DNA from: an uncultured Paracoccaceae bacterium
Lineage (GTDB): Bacteria; Pseudomonadota; Alphaproteobacteria; Rhodobacterales; Rhodobacteraceae
Length of the DNA stretch: 64,000 bases
Assembly: GCA_947489325.1 (NCBI GenBank)
Contig: CANLDA010000009.1
Location: 1-64,000 of the forward strand
Direction of reading: 5' to 3'
Shown here: positions 40,255-50,171 of the stretch, piece by piece
How the letters are laid out: every line of letters starts with the position of its first letter
How positions within the stretch are numbered: position 1 is the first letter of the stretch
The notes under the pieces: generated by a model
The model's input: only the letters and a program-made list of their open reading frames with translations
Database searches by the model: none
What the model was told of the DNA's origin: nothing
Program-made: the position numbers and the translations under genes

Positions 40255-41103
40255 TAAGCATTCCAAAACTCTGGCATGCGCCATTTTGGCAGATGTGGCG
40301 CGTTGAGTTGATCCAAGGGATGCGGAATTTTTATTTTGCAATCCGGAGAAAACGCACGGTCCCGACGCAGGAACGTTACCTCGAACACCGTTGGAAACTT
40401 CAACCTCCCAACAGTCAGCGGCACATCGTAATTGTTCTCGTGCAGATGCACTGGACGGAACTGTCGTAGTATTTTGTCCATCACCCGATCTGCGCGCGTC
40501 AGCCAAGGCGCATCAAAAACGTCTTCCATCTGATGAAATTCAATCACTAGGATGCGAAACCTCCCCAGCGTAGCATCAGGAAGCGCATCCAGGACCTCGT
40601 ATTCGGCGCCTTCTATATCCATCTGCAACAACAGATCACCTTGCGGCGCGCGCGAGTCGACCCAATCATGCAGCGACATTTGGTCGGCATCTGTGATTGC
40701 ACCAACATGACATGGCATAAAATCCATATTTGGCAGCGTTTTTGGCGGTTGCTCTAATGAGCCGTCACATAGAAACACCTGCATTCCAAGACGCGCCAAA
40801 TCCTTATCAAAACTGATTTCGTCGCTGACTCCGGGCGAAAAACACGCGCGAATGCCTTCCAAATCGTCAGGCAGCAAGTATCCACCATCATGCGCAGCCC
40901 CCAACCGGATCAACGCATGTTTTGAACATGTTGGTGCAAATTTGCGAAAGAAACGGCGCGCATTCTCCTGAGCAATGGTATCAACAGTCCCCAGAGCCGA
41001 ACGGCACGCAAGGTTCGCCTTGCGACATCTTCGACGATGTCGAAATTTTTGAGAAACAAATGTAGGAATTATCTCGCCTCCACTTTTCTCTTTGAATTTG
41101 CAT
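40254..41103 (-). CDS. FkbM family methyltransferase, frameshifted near its 5' end
   Basis: A SAM-dependent methyltransferase of the FkbM type. The core shows RLGAAHDGGYLLPDDLEGI, SPGVSDEISFDKDLA, VFLCDGS, LLLQMDIEGAEYEVLDAL and LVIEFHQME. The long frame has no usable ATG or GTG. The best start is ATG 41103 (MQIQREKWRRDNSY), seven bases after AAGGAA, in a different frame. Removing one base from the T5 run at 41046-41050 (A5 on the coding strand) joins the two into one natural protein of about 282 residues. So either a homopolymer sequence error, a phase-variable tract, or a real mutation is present. Substrates of such proteins are often glycans. Confidence 0.75.
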
Positions 41104-41169
41104 ACTGAATTTCCTTGTTCAATCCAAAATAAACTCGCAAGACTGGAACCACACAAACAAAGGTATCTT

Positions 41170-41535
41170 ATGCGCCCGCAAAACGTTTTGGGATTTGCTC
41201 TTATGGTAACGATCACTCTCGCCAATCAGCTGAGGGCAGATCAAACTTATGTCTGTGAAGGCACAGCCCCCGACTGGCAATTGGATCTTGCGCCTGACAC
41301 TGCCCAGTTTCGCCTTCCGCTGACCACCCCAGCCAGACATTTTGACATCCCTCAACACTCAAGCGCTGAAGGGCATGACTGGCCACAGGCCTTCACTTTG
41401 ATTGCAGATTTTGACACCGCGATTGTCGTTCTGGATGCCGCACAATGTGGGGATATGTCCCTGCGTGCCCATATTCTAACACAGCGTGGGGAAACGCCGA
41501 TCTTATTAACTGGTTGCTGCAGGACATTACCATGA
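41170..41535 (+). CDS. hypothetical exported protein (COG3650-like)
   Basis: A 121-residue protein with a signal peptide (QNVLGFALMVTITLANQLRA). The mature part begins TYVCEGTAPDWQLDL, resembling the EPxWxLxI strand of small periplasmic COG3650-type or META-like proteins, and ends with a cysteine pair in LLTGCCRTLP. The start at ATG 41170 is divergent from the FkbM gene by 66 bp. It overlaps the following transporter by ATGA. The function is unknown. Confidence 0.6.
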   Translation: MRPQNVLGFALMVTITLANQLRADQTYVCEGTAPDWQLDLAPDTAQFRLPLTTPARHFDIPQHSSAEGHDWPQAFTLIADFDTAIVVLDAAQCGDMSLRAHILTQRGETPILLTGCCRTLP

Positions 41536-42410
41536 GCGCACCGCTCAAGGGCGCGCTTTGGATGATTGGCGCAGTCTTTGCTTTTTCCATTATGGCGATT
41601 GCCGGGCGCGTTGTATCAGCAGAGTTCGATACATTTGAAATCATGCTGTATCGCAGCCTGTTTGGTTTATTTATCGTCTCTGGCGTTGTCACGATGTCGG
41701 GAACATGGGCGCAAGTGACAACACAGCGCCTAGGGCTGCATGTAGTGCGCAACATGGCGCATTTTGCAGGCCAGAACCTGTGGTTCTTCGCCTTGCCCCT
41801 GATCCCCTTGGCACAGCTCTTTGCCCTAGAGTTCACCACCCCGATCTGGGTCCTGTTATTTTCCGTCATATTTCTGAGCGAGCGACTGACGGCAAGCCGT
41901 ATTTTGTCAGCAGTATTGGCGTTTTTGGGTATTTTGATCATTGCCCGGCCAGACGCTGCCCCGCTTAGCCTTGGCTTGATCTCAGCAGCCGGGTCTGCTG
42001 TGTGTTTCGGGGTGACCATCATAATGACCAAACGCCTCACGCAAACTGCGTCGATCACGTGTATCTTGTTTCACCTGACCTTTATGCAAGCACTCTTTGG
42101 CCTGATCTGTGCAGGTTTTGACGGTGTTATCGCTCTTCCAGATATCCAACACATACCTTGGCTTTTCATCATTGGCTGTGCTGGTCTTATGGCACATTTC
42201 TGCATGACCAATGCCCTTGCCATTGCACCTGCCACGGTTGTCGTACCTGTAGATTTCGCACGCCTTCCCCTTATCGCCATCATCGGCGTCCTGCTTTATG
42301 GAGAGGCCTTGGACCCTTGGGTCTTGGTTGGGGCCTTGCTGATCTTTGCCGCAAACTATTGGAACATCTGGAAAGAGACGCGAGGATCACATCCGGTTCC
42401 CGCAAAGTAG
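41532..42410 (+). CDS. EamA/DMT-superfamily transporter
   Basis: A 292-residue membrane protein with ten predicted helices in two EamA repeats (ALWMIGAVFAFSIMAIAGRVV... and GLISAAGSAVCFGVTIIMTKRL...). The family exports or imports amino acids, nucleosides and other metabolites; the solute is not evident. It is translationally coupled (ATGA) to the small exported protein. No terminator of note separates it from the FadL gene 178 bp on, whose spacer looks like a promoter region. Confidence 0.85.
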   Translation: MSAPLKGALWMIGAVFAFSIMAIAGRVVSAEFDTFEIMLYRSLFGLFIVSGVVTMSGTWAQVTTQRLGLHVVRNMAHFAGQNLWFFALPLIPLAQLFALEFTTPIWVLLFSVIFLSERLTASRILSAVLAFLGILIIARPDAAPLSLGLISAAGSAVCFGVTIIMTKRLTQTASITCILFHLTFMQALFGLICAGFDGVIALPDIQHIPWLFIIGCAGLMAHFCMTNALAIAPATVVVPVDFARLPLIAIIGVLLYGEALDPWVLVGALLIFAANYWNIWKETRGSHPVPAK

Positions 42411-42588
42411 TGTCTTTTCGAACACACATTAAGGTTAATCTTACGTCAACTAACGCCTCGTCAATCTTTGTGTATTCCCTCTCGCTGCGAATAGTCGATT
42501 TCTAGAAGACAACCACAACCTAAAGGTCCACAATACGCTGATACATCTCTAAAAACGTGTAGACGCAATAGCGAAAGATGGGGAGCAC

Positions 42589-43677
42589 ATGAAACAAAAC
42601 ATCTTAAAACTTACCGGCATTGCTCTAACGACGAGTGCACTTGGCACAACAGCGATCGCCGGCGGTATCGAACGCACAGGAAACCCTGCGTCGATCCTGT
42701 TCAACGAAGGGAATTACCTCGAATTTGCAATCGGATCCGTGGATCCCTCAGTCAGCGGCGTCACAACCGTACCGTTTGGCCCCTTCCCTGCAGGAACAGA
42801 ATCCGGAACGATCACAGATAGTTTTGTCAATTATTCGCTGGGGTACAAACATCAGCTAAATGACAAGCTTTCGCTGGCTTTCAACTTGAAAAATCCTGTC
42901 GGCGCAGATGTCGAATACGCAGAAGGCACCGGATATTTCTTTGCCGGATCCAGTGCGACAATCGACTCGCGCGCGCTTACTGGTTTGTTGCGCTATAATT
43001 TCACTGATCGGTTCAGCGTCTATGGCGGCATCACCCTGCAAGAATTGGAAGGCGAAGTGCGCATCCGTGCCCTCGCCGTTCTACCAACCTATGATCTGGA
43101 CGTTGGGTCGGATACAGCCGTGGGGTATGTCGCGGGTCTTGCCTATGAAATCCCAGACATCGCGCTGCGCGTCGCTTTGACGTACGAATCCGAAATTGAA
43201 CACAGCTTTGATGACAATTTGGGGGCCTCCTTTGACGTTGTGATCCCTCAGGCGGTGACTTTGGATTTCCAAACAGGCGTTTCGCCAAGCACATTGGTCT
43301 TTGGGTCGGTTCGCTGGCGCGAATGGACGGCATTTGATGTCTCCCCTCCTGATTTTGCACCGTTCAATCCTATCGCAAGTGGCACCAGCGATGTGTACAC
43401 TTATACGTTGGGTGTTGGGCATAAGTTCAACGACAATTGGTCCGGCGCACTTATTTTGGGCCACGAACGCGACCAAGGTGACATTGTTGGCAACCTGTCA
43501 GGCACCGATGGCTATAACAGCCTCACACTTGCCCTGACTTATACGCAAGACAATTGGAAAATTACTGGCGGTGTCACCTATGCCGAAATCGGCAGTGCCA
43601 CCACATCCACCATTGGGTCGGACTTTAGCGACAATGACGTGATGGGCTTTGGTATCAAGGTCGGATATTCTTTCTAA
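42589..43677 (+). CDS. outer membrane transport protein, OmpP1/FadL/TodX family
   Basis: A 362-residue beta-barrel protein. A signal peptide ends at TAIAGG. The N-terminal region contains GNPASILFNEGNYLEFAIG, a FadL-like hatch sequence. Alternating aromatic strands follow, and the protein ends in KVGYSF with C-terminal phenylalanine, the usual BAM recognition end. FadL proteins admit long-chain fatty acids or other hydrophobic compounds. It is about 60-80 residues shorter than E. coli FadL. A terminator follows. Confidence 0.87.
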   Translation: MKQNILKLTGIALTTSALGTTAIAGGIERTGNPASILFNEGNYLEFAIGSVDPSVSGVTTVPFGPFPAGTESGTITDSFVNYSLGYKHQLNDKLSLAFNLKNPVGADVEYAEGTGYFFAGSSATIDSRALTGLLRYNFTDRFSVYGGITLQELEGEVRIRALAVLPTYDLDVGSDTAVGYVAGLAYEIPDIALRVALTYESEIEHSFDDNLGASFDVVIPQAVTLDFQTGVSPSTLVFGSVRWREWTAFDVSPPDFAPFNPIASGTSDVYTYTLGVGHKFNDNWSGALILGHERDQGDIVGNLSGTDGYNSLTLALTYTQDNWKITGGVTYAEIGSATTSTIGSDFSDNDVMGFGIKVGYSF

Positions 43678-43695
43678 ACCGATTGAGCTGTATCC

Positions 43696-43729
43696 AAACG
43701 CCTCGCATATCTTGTGCGGGGCGTTTTTC
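43696..43729 (+). terminator. intrinsic terminator after FadL-family gene
   Basis: AAACGCC-T-CGCA pairs with TGCG-G-GGCGTTT and runs into TTTTT. Confidence 0.85.
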
Positions 43730-43782
43730 TTTGCGCAAAAAACGGGTCGCGTAAATCACATTTGCCTGCCACTGCTAAAACC

Positions 43783-44682
43783 ATGAACACACAAAAAACA
43801 CTCACTCCCCGCGCTTGGGCAGACCTTTTGCTCCTAGGTCTTCTGTGGGGGGCATCGTTTCTGTCGATCCGCATCGCATTAAACGAAGTTGCGCCAATTA
43901 CTACGGTCGCGCACCGCACGCTTTGGGCCGCTCTGGCTCTGTGGCTTTATGTGGTGTTCCGTCGCTTATCCGCGCCCAAAGATATACGCATCTGGGCGGC
44001 CTTTTTGGGAATGGGGCTGTTGAACAATGTGATCCCCTTTAGCCTGATGGCATGGGGACAGTTGCATATTGAGACTGGGCTGACCTCGATATTAAACGCA
44101 GCAACTGCCATTTGGGGAGTGTTGATCGCAGCCCTCTTTCTTGCAGACGAACGCCTGACTTTGCGTAAATCTCTGGGGGTTTGCGTTGGGTTTACTGGTG
44201 TTGTGGTTGTGATCGGGATCGACAATCTCACCAAACTCTCCGTACAAAGTCTTGCGCAGCTGGCTGTAATCGCAGGTACGCTCAGCTACGCCTTTGCAGG
44301 TGTCTGGGCGCGTAAATTTCTGTCCTCCCTCGCCCCTCCAGTGGCCGCTGCTGGCATGTTAACGGGCGCAAGCCTCATTGTTCTGCCCTTGGCCTATATC
44401 GTCGAGGGTCCTCCTACATTGATGCTCAGTCTGCCGACATGGGGCGCGATTGGCTATTACGCGCTACTGGGCACGGCTGGGGCTTATCTCCTTTATTATC
44501 GTGTGCTGGCCGTGGCTGGCTCTGGCAACCTCATGCTAGTGACCCTGATCATCCCCCCTGTTGCCATCACGCTGGGGGCACTTGTTTTGGGCGAAACCTT
44601 GTCCTCGGATGTCTGGCTTGGCTTTGCGCTATTGGCGCTGGGTCTGATCATCATTGATGGGCGCCTTTTTCGGCACGCCTGA
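43783..44682 (+). CDS. EamA/DMT-superfamily transporter
   Basis: A 299-residue, ten-helix membrane protein. The first repeat has LLLLGLLWGASFLSIRIALNEVAPITTVAHR, the second begins after GVVVVIGIDN. LGTAGAYLLYYR and LGETLSS near the end are classic for RhaT/YedA-like members. The solute is unknown. Start ATG 43783 fits; the longer frame upstream runs into the preceding terminator. It is followed by a long hairpin. Confidence 0.85.
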   Translation: MNTQKTLTPRAWADLLLLGLLWGASFLSIRIALNEVAPITTVAHRTLWAALALWLYVVFRRLSAPKDIRIWAAFLGMGLLNNVIPFSLMAWGQLHIETGLTSILNAATAIWGVLIAALFLADERLTLRKSLGVCVGFTGVVVVIGIDNLTKLSVQSLAQLAVIAGTLSYAFAGVWARKFLSSLAPPVAAAGMLTGASLIVLPLAYIVEGPPTLMLSLPTWGAIGYYALLGTAGAYLLYYRVLAVAGSGNLMLVTLIIPPVAITLGALVLGETLSSDVWLGFALLALGLIIIDGRLFRHA

Positions 44683-44717
44683 CTTCCCCCCGCCCGTAAC
44701 CGCCCGCCTGTCGGGCC

Positions 44718-44753
44718 GCGATGATCTGGCCCCTCCGCGGGGCAGATCATCGC
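44718..44753 (+). terminator. long hairpin downstream of the EamA gene
   Basis: GCGATGATCTG-CCCC pairs with GGGG-CAGATCATCGC (15 bp, one bulge) around TCCGC. No T run follows, so it may be a transcript end or an RNA-stability structure in the leader of the next gene. Confidence 0.45.
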
Positions 44754-44839
44754 CAGCCTTCTTATGCCCTGACATCAATCAGGATTTGACCACATGCCCC
44801 TACCCCGTTAGGAAAATTCCAACACCAAGGGAAAACACC

Positions 44840-45697
44840 ATGATCTATTCATCCGCAGCAGATTGGCGCGCCGCTCCGCGCAAGAAAGTCCTTTTGTTTG
44901 CCATGTCAGGGCTGGGCAAGACCCACCTGTCCAACATGCTGCGCGATCAAGGGGATTGGTTTCATTACTCCGTCGATTACCGCATTGGCACACGCTACAT
45001 GGGCGAACATATCGCCGACAACGCCAAGGCCGAGGCGATGAAAGTGCCGTTTCTGCGCGAATTGCTGATGACAGATTCGATTTATATCGGCTCCAACATC
45101 ACCTTTAACAACCTTGCGCCACTGTCCACATATCTGGGCAAACCCGGTGATCCGGCCAAAGGCGGCGTGCCCTTTGCGGAATATATGCGTCGGCAGGAAC
45201 AGCACCGCGTGGCCGAACAATCCGCTCTTCTGGATACGGCCTATTTTGTGGAACGCGCGCAGGCTCTCTATGGGTATGACCATTTTATCTGTGATTCCGG
45301 TGGATCAATTTGCGAAGTTGTGGACCCAAACAACCCGGATGATCCCATCCTGAAATCCCTGTCAGAAAACACTCTGATGGTGTGGATCAAAGGCTCTGAG
45401 GCGCATGCAGCCGAGCTTGCGCGCCGTTTTGATAAAGCGCCAAAGCCGATGTATTACGACCCTGCCTTTCTGATCGCGAAATGGCAGCAATATTTGACAG
45501 ACAACGCGCTGAGCGAAGAGCAGGTCGACCCCAACGCCTTTGTGCGCTGGACCTATGCGCAGGCACTGGCCCATCGCCAGCCGCTGTATGAAGCCATGTC
45601 CAATTGGGGCGTAACCGTCACCGCCGAAGAGGTTGCCCAAGTCACATCCGCGTCAGATTTCGACGATCTGATCGCTACAGCACTTGAGCGTCATTGA
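44840..45697 (+). CDS. P-loop ATPase, unknown role
   Basis: A 285-residue soluble protein. The nucleotide loop is MSGLGKTHLS near residue 22 (GxxGxGKT variant), with FICDSGGSICEVVD as a likely Walker B/strand 3 region. The later part is helical and rich in acidic residues. It is conserved in Rhodobacterales as an 'ATPase', which is as far as I can take it. Start ATG 44840 is preferred; the open frame upstream is the proline-rich leader with the hairpin. It lies 45 bp before metA. Confidence 0.65.
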   Translation: MIYSSAADWRAAPRKKVLLFAMSGLGKTHLSNMLRDQGDWFHYSVDYRIGTRYMGEHIADNAKAEAMKVPFLRELLMTDSIYIGSNITFNNLAPLSTYLGKPGDPAKGGVPFAEYMRRQEQHRVAEQSALLDTAYFVERAQALYGYDHFICDSGGSICEVVDPNNPDDPILKSLSENTLMVWIKGSEAHAAELARRFDKAPKPMYYDPAFLIAKWQQYLTDNALSEEQVDPNAFVRWTYAQALAHRQPLYEAMSNWGVTVTAEEVAQVTSASDFDDLIATALERH

Positions 45698-45742
45698 TCT
45701 TCGCCCTACATAGGCACTTCCAATATAAAGGATGAGTTTCCA

Positions 45743-46660
45743 ATGCCTATTAAGATCCCTGCCGACCTACCTGCCTTTGACGTGCTTTCGCGCGAAGGCG
45801 TGATGGTCATGTCTGAGGATCAGGCATCCCGTCAAGACATTCGCCCCATTCGCATTGCGTTGTTGAACCTGATGCCCAAAAAGATCGAGACGGAAAATCA
45901 GTTCGCCCGTCTGATCGGCGCCACGCCGTTGCAGATCGAATTGACCCTCATTCGGATGAGCGACCATCAGTCCCGCAACACCGCCGCTGATCACATGGAG
46001 AGTTTTTACCGCACCTTTCAGGAGGTCAAGGATCAGAAATTTGACGGGCTGATCATCACGGGCGCCCCCATCGAGCACTTGCCTTTTGACGAGGTCACGT
46101 ATTGGCAGGAACTGCGCGAGGTGTTTGAGTGGACCCAAACCAATGTGCAATCCACCTTTGGCGTCTGCTGGGGTGGCATGGCGATGATCAACCATTTTCA
46201 TGGTGTGAAAAAGCATCTTCTGGACAACAAGGCATTTGGCTGTTTTCGTCATGATAACTTGGCCCCTGCATCCCCGTTTTTACGTGGTTTTTCAGACGAT
46301 TGCGTGATCCCAGTCAGCCGCTGGACAGAAATGCGTCTGGCCGAGATTGACGCCTGCCCTAGCCTCATCACCCTTTTGGGCAGTGACGAAGTTGGCCCCT
46401 GTCTTGTGCAAGACACCGATCACCGTGCGCTCTATATCTTCAATCACTTTGAATATGACAGTGATACGCTTAAGGGCGAATATGATCGCGATGTCGCGGC
46501 AGGCACCCCTATCAACGTGCCGATGAATTACTATCCGAATGATGATCCAAGTCAGCTGCCGCAGAACCGCTGGCGCAGCCATGCGCATCTGCTTTATGGC
46601 AACTGGATCAACGAAATATATCAAAACACCCCATATGACATGGCTGAGATCGGGCGCTAA
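45743..46660 (+). CDS. metA: homoserine O-acetyltransferase (MetA type)
   Basis: A 305-residue enzyme activating homoserine for methionine synthesis. The class I glutaminase-like fold is clear: [19 protein letters not shown], the nucleophile in [10 protein letters not shown], and [12 protein letters not shown]. Residue 111, in TGAPIE, is glutamate. Work on Bacillus and E. coli MetA showed that Glu111 favours acetyl-CoA while Gly111 favours succinyl-CoA, so I call acetyltransferase despite the common succinyl name. It directly follows the ATPase gene. Confidence 0.93.
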   Translation: MPIKIPADLPAFDVLSREGVMVMSEDQASRQDIRPIRIALLNLMPKKIETENQFARLIGATPLQIELTLIRMSDHQSRNTAADHMESFYRTFQEVKDQKFDGLIITGAPIEHLPFDEVTYWQELREVFEWTQTNVQSTFGVCWGGMAMINHFHGVKKHLLDNKAFGCFRHDNLAPASPFLRGFSDDCVIPVSRWTEMRLAEIDACPSLITLLGSDEVGPCLVQDTDHRALYIFNHFEYDSDTLKGEYDRDVAAGTPINVPMNYYPNDDPSQLPQNRWRSHAHLLYGNWINEIYQNTPYDMAEIGR

Positions 46661-46753
46661 GCGGCCGCTGATCTCACACATATCTTTTGCGTTACCCCTC
46701 TGGCGCGATGACGTCAGAGAGGCCATATTAAAAAGAAACGCAAAAGAGGTCAC

Positions 46754-47623
46754 ATGCAGCTTCCTTTTGATGGTGCCATCAGCGCCTTCTTTGAAAACGA
46801 TGCCCCTGCGTCTATTCGCAATGCCATTCGGCGTGCGGACAAGGGTGATATTCTGGATACATCCTTTCCACACACCGAACGCTTGAACCGTAAATCCTAC
46901 GAAGCAGATATCGCGAAATTGCAGATCGAGCTGGTTAAGATGCAAGCTTGGGTAAAATCGAGCGGCGCGCGGGTGGCAATTGTATTCGAAGGGCGTGATG
47001 CTGCCGGAAAAGGCGGCACAATCAAACGCTTGCGCGAAAACCTTAATCCGCGCGGCGCACGGGTTGTTGCCCTATCTAAACCAACCGAAGACGAACAAAC
47101 CCAATGGTATTTCCAACGCTATATTGATCACCTACCGTCGGGTGGTGAAATCGTATGTTTTGATCGCAGTTGGTACAATCGCGGCGTGGTCGAAAAGGTG
47201 TTTGGCTTTTGCAATGACACACAGCGCAACCGCTTCTTTCGGCAAGTGCCCGAGTTTGAGCAGATGCTTGTGGATGAGGGCATCCACCTGTTCAAATTCT
47301 GGCTAAACGTCGGACGCGCCGAGCAATTGCGTCGATTTATGAAACGCGAAAGCGATCCGTTGAAACAATGGAAGCTGAGCTGGATCGACGTTGAGGGCCT
47401 GAAAAAATGGGATGACTACACCACCGCGATCGGTGAAACCCTGACCAAATCCCATTCCAATGCGGCCCCTTGGACCATTGTGCGATCTGATGACAAGCGT
47501 CGCGCCCGCCTAAATGCGATCCGCACGATTCTGCACGGCATCGATTATGAAGGTAAGGACATCTCCGCCATTGGGGCCATAGATACCAGCGTTTGTGGTG
47601 ACCCGGAGGTTTGGAATGCCTAA
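46754..47623 (+). CDS. ppk2: polyphosphate kinase 2
   Basis: A 289-residue PPK2 family enzyme that transfers phosphate between polyphosphate and nucleotides (GDP or ADP). It shows Walker [16 protein letters not shown], the lid [18 protein letters not shown], and Walker [16 protein letters not shown]. The single-domain length fits PPK2 class I. The last 8 bases overlap the tetR start (ATGCCTAA), so the two are one operon. Confidence 0.95.
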   Translation: MQLPFDGAISAFFENDAPASIRNAIRRADKGDILDTSFPHTERLNRKSYEADIAKLQIELVKMQAWVKSSGARVAIVFEGRDAAGKGGTIKRLRENLNPRGARVVALSKPTEDEQTQWYFQRYIDHLPSGGEIVCFDRSWYNRGVVEKVFGFCNDTQRNRFFRQVPEFEQMLVDEGIHLFKFWLNVGRAEQLRRFMKRESDPLKQWKLSWIDVEGLKKWDDYTTAIGETLTKSHSNAAPWTIVRSDDKRRARLNAIRTILHGIDYEGKDISAIGAIDTSVCGDPEVWNA

Positions 47624-48233
47624 ACGCGGCTATCACCATGGCAATTTACGTCAAGCACTGGTTGAGGCCGCCTTGATGCTGATCGAAGCCAAGGGCCCCA
47701 CCGGGTTCACCTTATCAGAGGCTGCCAAACAGGCAGGCGTCACACCTGCGGCTGTCTATCGCCATTTTGAAGGACGCGAAGATCTGATTGCCGAGGCAGC
47801 ACGTCAGGGATATGAAATATTCGCGAACCTCATGCAATTTGCCTATGACAAGGGCCAGCCCTCAGCACTTGCCTCATTTGAGGCCACGGGGCGCGCTTAT
47901 CTAGCCTTTGCGCGCAAATACCCGGGCCATTACATCGCGATGTTTGAAAGCGGCATTTCGGTCAATCGCACCCCCGAACTGGCCACAGTGGCGGCGCGGG
48001 CACGCGGCGTCATGGAACATGCTGCCCACGAATTATCCCAACACATTCCCCCAGAAAAACGCCCCCCCGCCAGTATGTTTTCAGCCCATGTCTGGGCGCT
48101 TAGTCATGGGGTTGTCGAGCTATTTGCGCGGAACTCCCCTGGCACCCAAAGCCCCTTTGCGCCCGAAGACCTGCTTGAAAGTGGCATCGGTGTATACCTG
48201 CGCGGCTTGGGGCTGATCAAACACGATGAGTGA
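47616..48233 (+). CDS. TetR/AcrR family regulator with WHG-type C-terminal domain
   Basis: A 205-residue repressor. The N-terminal helix-turn-helix is clear ([22 protein letters not shown]... [25 protein letters not shown]). The C-terminal part with [16 protein letters not shown] and [13 protein letters not shown] matches the TetR_C_33/WHG domain. It is coupled to ppk2 upstream and overlaps the next gene by 8 bp, so it may control this operon. The ligand is unknown. Confidence 0.87.
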   Translation: MPKRGYHHGNLRQALVEAALMLIEAKGPTGFTLSEAAKQAGVTPAAVYRHFEGREDLIAEAARQGYEIFANLMQFAYDKGQPSALASFEATGRAYLAFARKYPGHYIAMFESGISVNRTPELATVAARARGVMEHAAHELSQHIPPEKRPPASMFSAHVWALSHGVVELFARNSPGTQSPFAPEDLLESGIGVYLRGLGLIKHDE

Positions 48234-48993
48234 TGCAGAGTACACCTATACCGGAGGTTTTGCCCGACTCGCGCCGGATCGTAACAGCAAAAAATTCTCA
48301 CCTTATGAAGGCATGGATTCTCTTTTGGCCGAGATGACACAGAATGGTATCACCCCGCTGCTTAATCAAATCCTGCCAAATGCCAAATTTCAAAAAACAT
48401 CGCCTATAACGGCAACTGAAAAACTCAACGAACTTATGGCCATCTTTCAAGGCCAACCTATGGCGCTTGCCCTTCATGGAATGGTCGTTGCGGCCTCTCG
48501 CCGAAAACATCCACCAATAATAGCACGCGATCTTTTTCTAAACCTCTGGCGCAATCATGCTGTGTTTTTGTTGGAACATTTGGATGCGCGCTGGAAAATT
48601 TCGGCAATACAAACCTTTGAAACCTTTGGAGAAACCGAGGCACAGCGCATGTGTGGCGCTCAGTTGAGTGTGTTTTTCTCTACCATCAAATTGTATGAAT
48701 CAGAGCGCCTGTATTCACGCCATGCCCCGGATGTTCCCTTTCATCTGAACGGCGCATCAGATGGCCCGTTGCCGTTTGATATGCACCCGTATTCCTTGTT
48801 GAAAGGCGATCTTGACCGCAATCTACTGGGGCAACTTTGGAAAAGTGCCGAAGCAGACCCCGTTTTGCGTCCATTGGCGTGCCACATGCTTTTGCAGGTA
48901 AACCGCGCGGATAACATCCTTTTCCGCCGCTTCGCTATTATGAAGAAAACCCGACGCGAGCGCATAGCGGCACGACGCAGCAAACAGCCCTAG
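48226..48993 (+). CDS. hypothetical protein, third gene of ppk2-tetR unit
   Basis: A 255-residue protein of no family I recognise. It is soluble, with no signal peptide, mainly helical, and with a very basic tail (RRFAIMKKTRRERIAARRSKQP). It contains WRNHAVFLLEHLDARWKIS and FHLNGASDGPLPFDMHPYSLL. Translation is coupled to tetR (8-bp overlap). The context suggests a role tied to polyphosphate or to the regulator, but that is only position. Confidence 0.6.
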   Translation: MSDAEYTYTGGFARLAPDRNSKKFSPYEGMDSLLAEMTQNGITPLLNQILPNAKFQKTSPITATEKLNELMAIFQGQPMALALHGMVVAASRRKHPPIIARDLFLNLWRNHAVFLLEHLDARWKISAIQTFETFGETEAQRMCGAQLSVFFSTIKLYESERLYSRHAPDVPFHLNGASDGPLPFDMHPYSLLKGDLDRNLLGQLWKSAEADPVLRPLACHMLLQVNRADNILFRRFAIMKKTRRERIAARRSKQP

Positions 48994-49003
48994 GGGCATA
49001 AAC

Positions 49004-49963
49004 TTAAACCTGCGCTGCCGTCGACTTTTCGGCCAACTCTCCGGTGACCCAAGCCAACACAGATCGATAAGCAATGCCCAATACCACCGGTGTTCCCAAA
49101 ATCATGGTGACATAGACACCAATCTCGGCCATCAGCCCCACGCCTTTGGATACAGCCAAGACCTGCAACTGCAAAAATGCCCCTATTGGAAAGGTGAATG
49201 ATGCCCAGGCAGGGCTCCATGGAGGGCGAATTTTGCAAAGGGTAAACACAATAAGAATGGGCGCTATGGCATTGGAAATAAAATAAAACAGATAAAACGG
49301 CACGTCATAATTCAACAACCCAAAACTGACCGCAAACAAACAGTTTGGGGACAGATATATCACCAAGGTCGGGAGTTGCGATGTCTCCGGAAGTCGTTTT
49401 ATCAAGCTCTGGAACCACCCTGCCGTGATGATCACATATGCCACCAATGCAGCAAATGTCAGTGCGATGCTTTGCCAGATGTATCCCAGTGGAATGCCTG
49501 CGATGGGGCCGACAACAGGACCCACAAATGTCAGATATTGATAGGGGCTGAACGCGCGCTTTTGCGGATCCTCTTTCCAGATGGCAAAACATCCGATAGC
49601 GCTGGCGAATATCTGTAGAATCACGCCGCACCACCAAACCTGTGGCACTGACACACCCAAAGGCAAAAGTGCCGCCGCCAACAACATCATCGTCATTGCT
49701 GCTGCCGAAACCCCCGCACGCGCAGCGGGACTTTGCATGTCATCCAACACCACAGACGGGCGCGCCAAAACCTTACGAACGTAGAATGCCAGAAAATACA
49801 GGAAATAGGCCATGCCCAGCCCTAACAACAAATCCCCAATTTCTTGCGGAACAGGCAAAACAAACGCCGCATTGCGCCAACCTAATCCCAAGCCAAGAAA
49901 GCCAAGGCACACAGGGAAAATCGCAGGAGGTGTCTGTCTCCATAGTGGACGCTTTTGCAGCAT
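49004..49963 (-). CDS. SLAC1/TehA (TDT) family transporter
   Basis: A 319-residue, ten-helix membrane protein. The opening PPAIFPVCLGFLGLGLGWR, GPVVGPIAGIPLGY, and FTFPIGAFLQLQ are those of the tellurite-resistance/dicarboxylate transporter family, relatives of the plant anion channel SLAC1. The solute is probably a small anion. Start ATG 49963 (MLQKRPLW) has GGCAG before it; the upstream extension is not hydrophobic and unlikely. It is convergent with the hypothetical gene. Confidence 0.82.
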   Translation of the reverse strand: MLQKRPLWRQTPPAIFPVCLGFLGLGLGWRNAAFVLPVPQEIGDLLLGLGMAYFLYFLAFYVRKVLARPSVVLDDMQSPAARAGVSAAAMTMMLLAAALLPLGVSVPQVWWCGVILQIFASAIGCFAIWKEDPQKRAFSPYQYLTFVGPVVGPIAGIPLGYIWQSIALTFAALVAYVIITAGWFQSLIKRLPETSQLPTLVIYLSPNCLFAVSFGLLNYDVPFYLFYFISNAIAPILIVFTLCKIRPPWSPAWASFTFPIGAFLQLQVLAVSKGVGLMAEIGVYVTMILGTPVVLGIAYRSVLAWVTGELAEKSTAAQV

Positions 49964-50171
49964 GATCTGCCTTTCACGCAAAATATGCGTGTGTTCCATT
50001 AGATTTGCAGCAGTGCGTCCACATCTGCCCAACTATAAAACACTATCGTCCCAATCAATTTGTGACTCAAGTGCAAAGGCAGGCAAAAGCGGCATCCGCC
50101 TTTCAGGCAATATTGCCCAAGTTTCGGTTACCAGCCCTTTTCAAAAAATCTTATGCGCCTATATCCTTGAT

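Noticed and set aside
44755-44839. SAM-II-type riboswitch before the ATPase-metA pair
   Set aside because: Some bases (GGATTTGACCAC, GTTAGGAAA) recall the motif, but the required stem and pseudoknot could not be formed.
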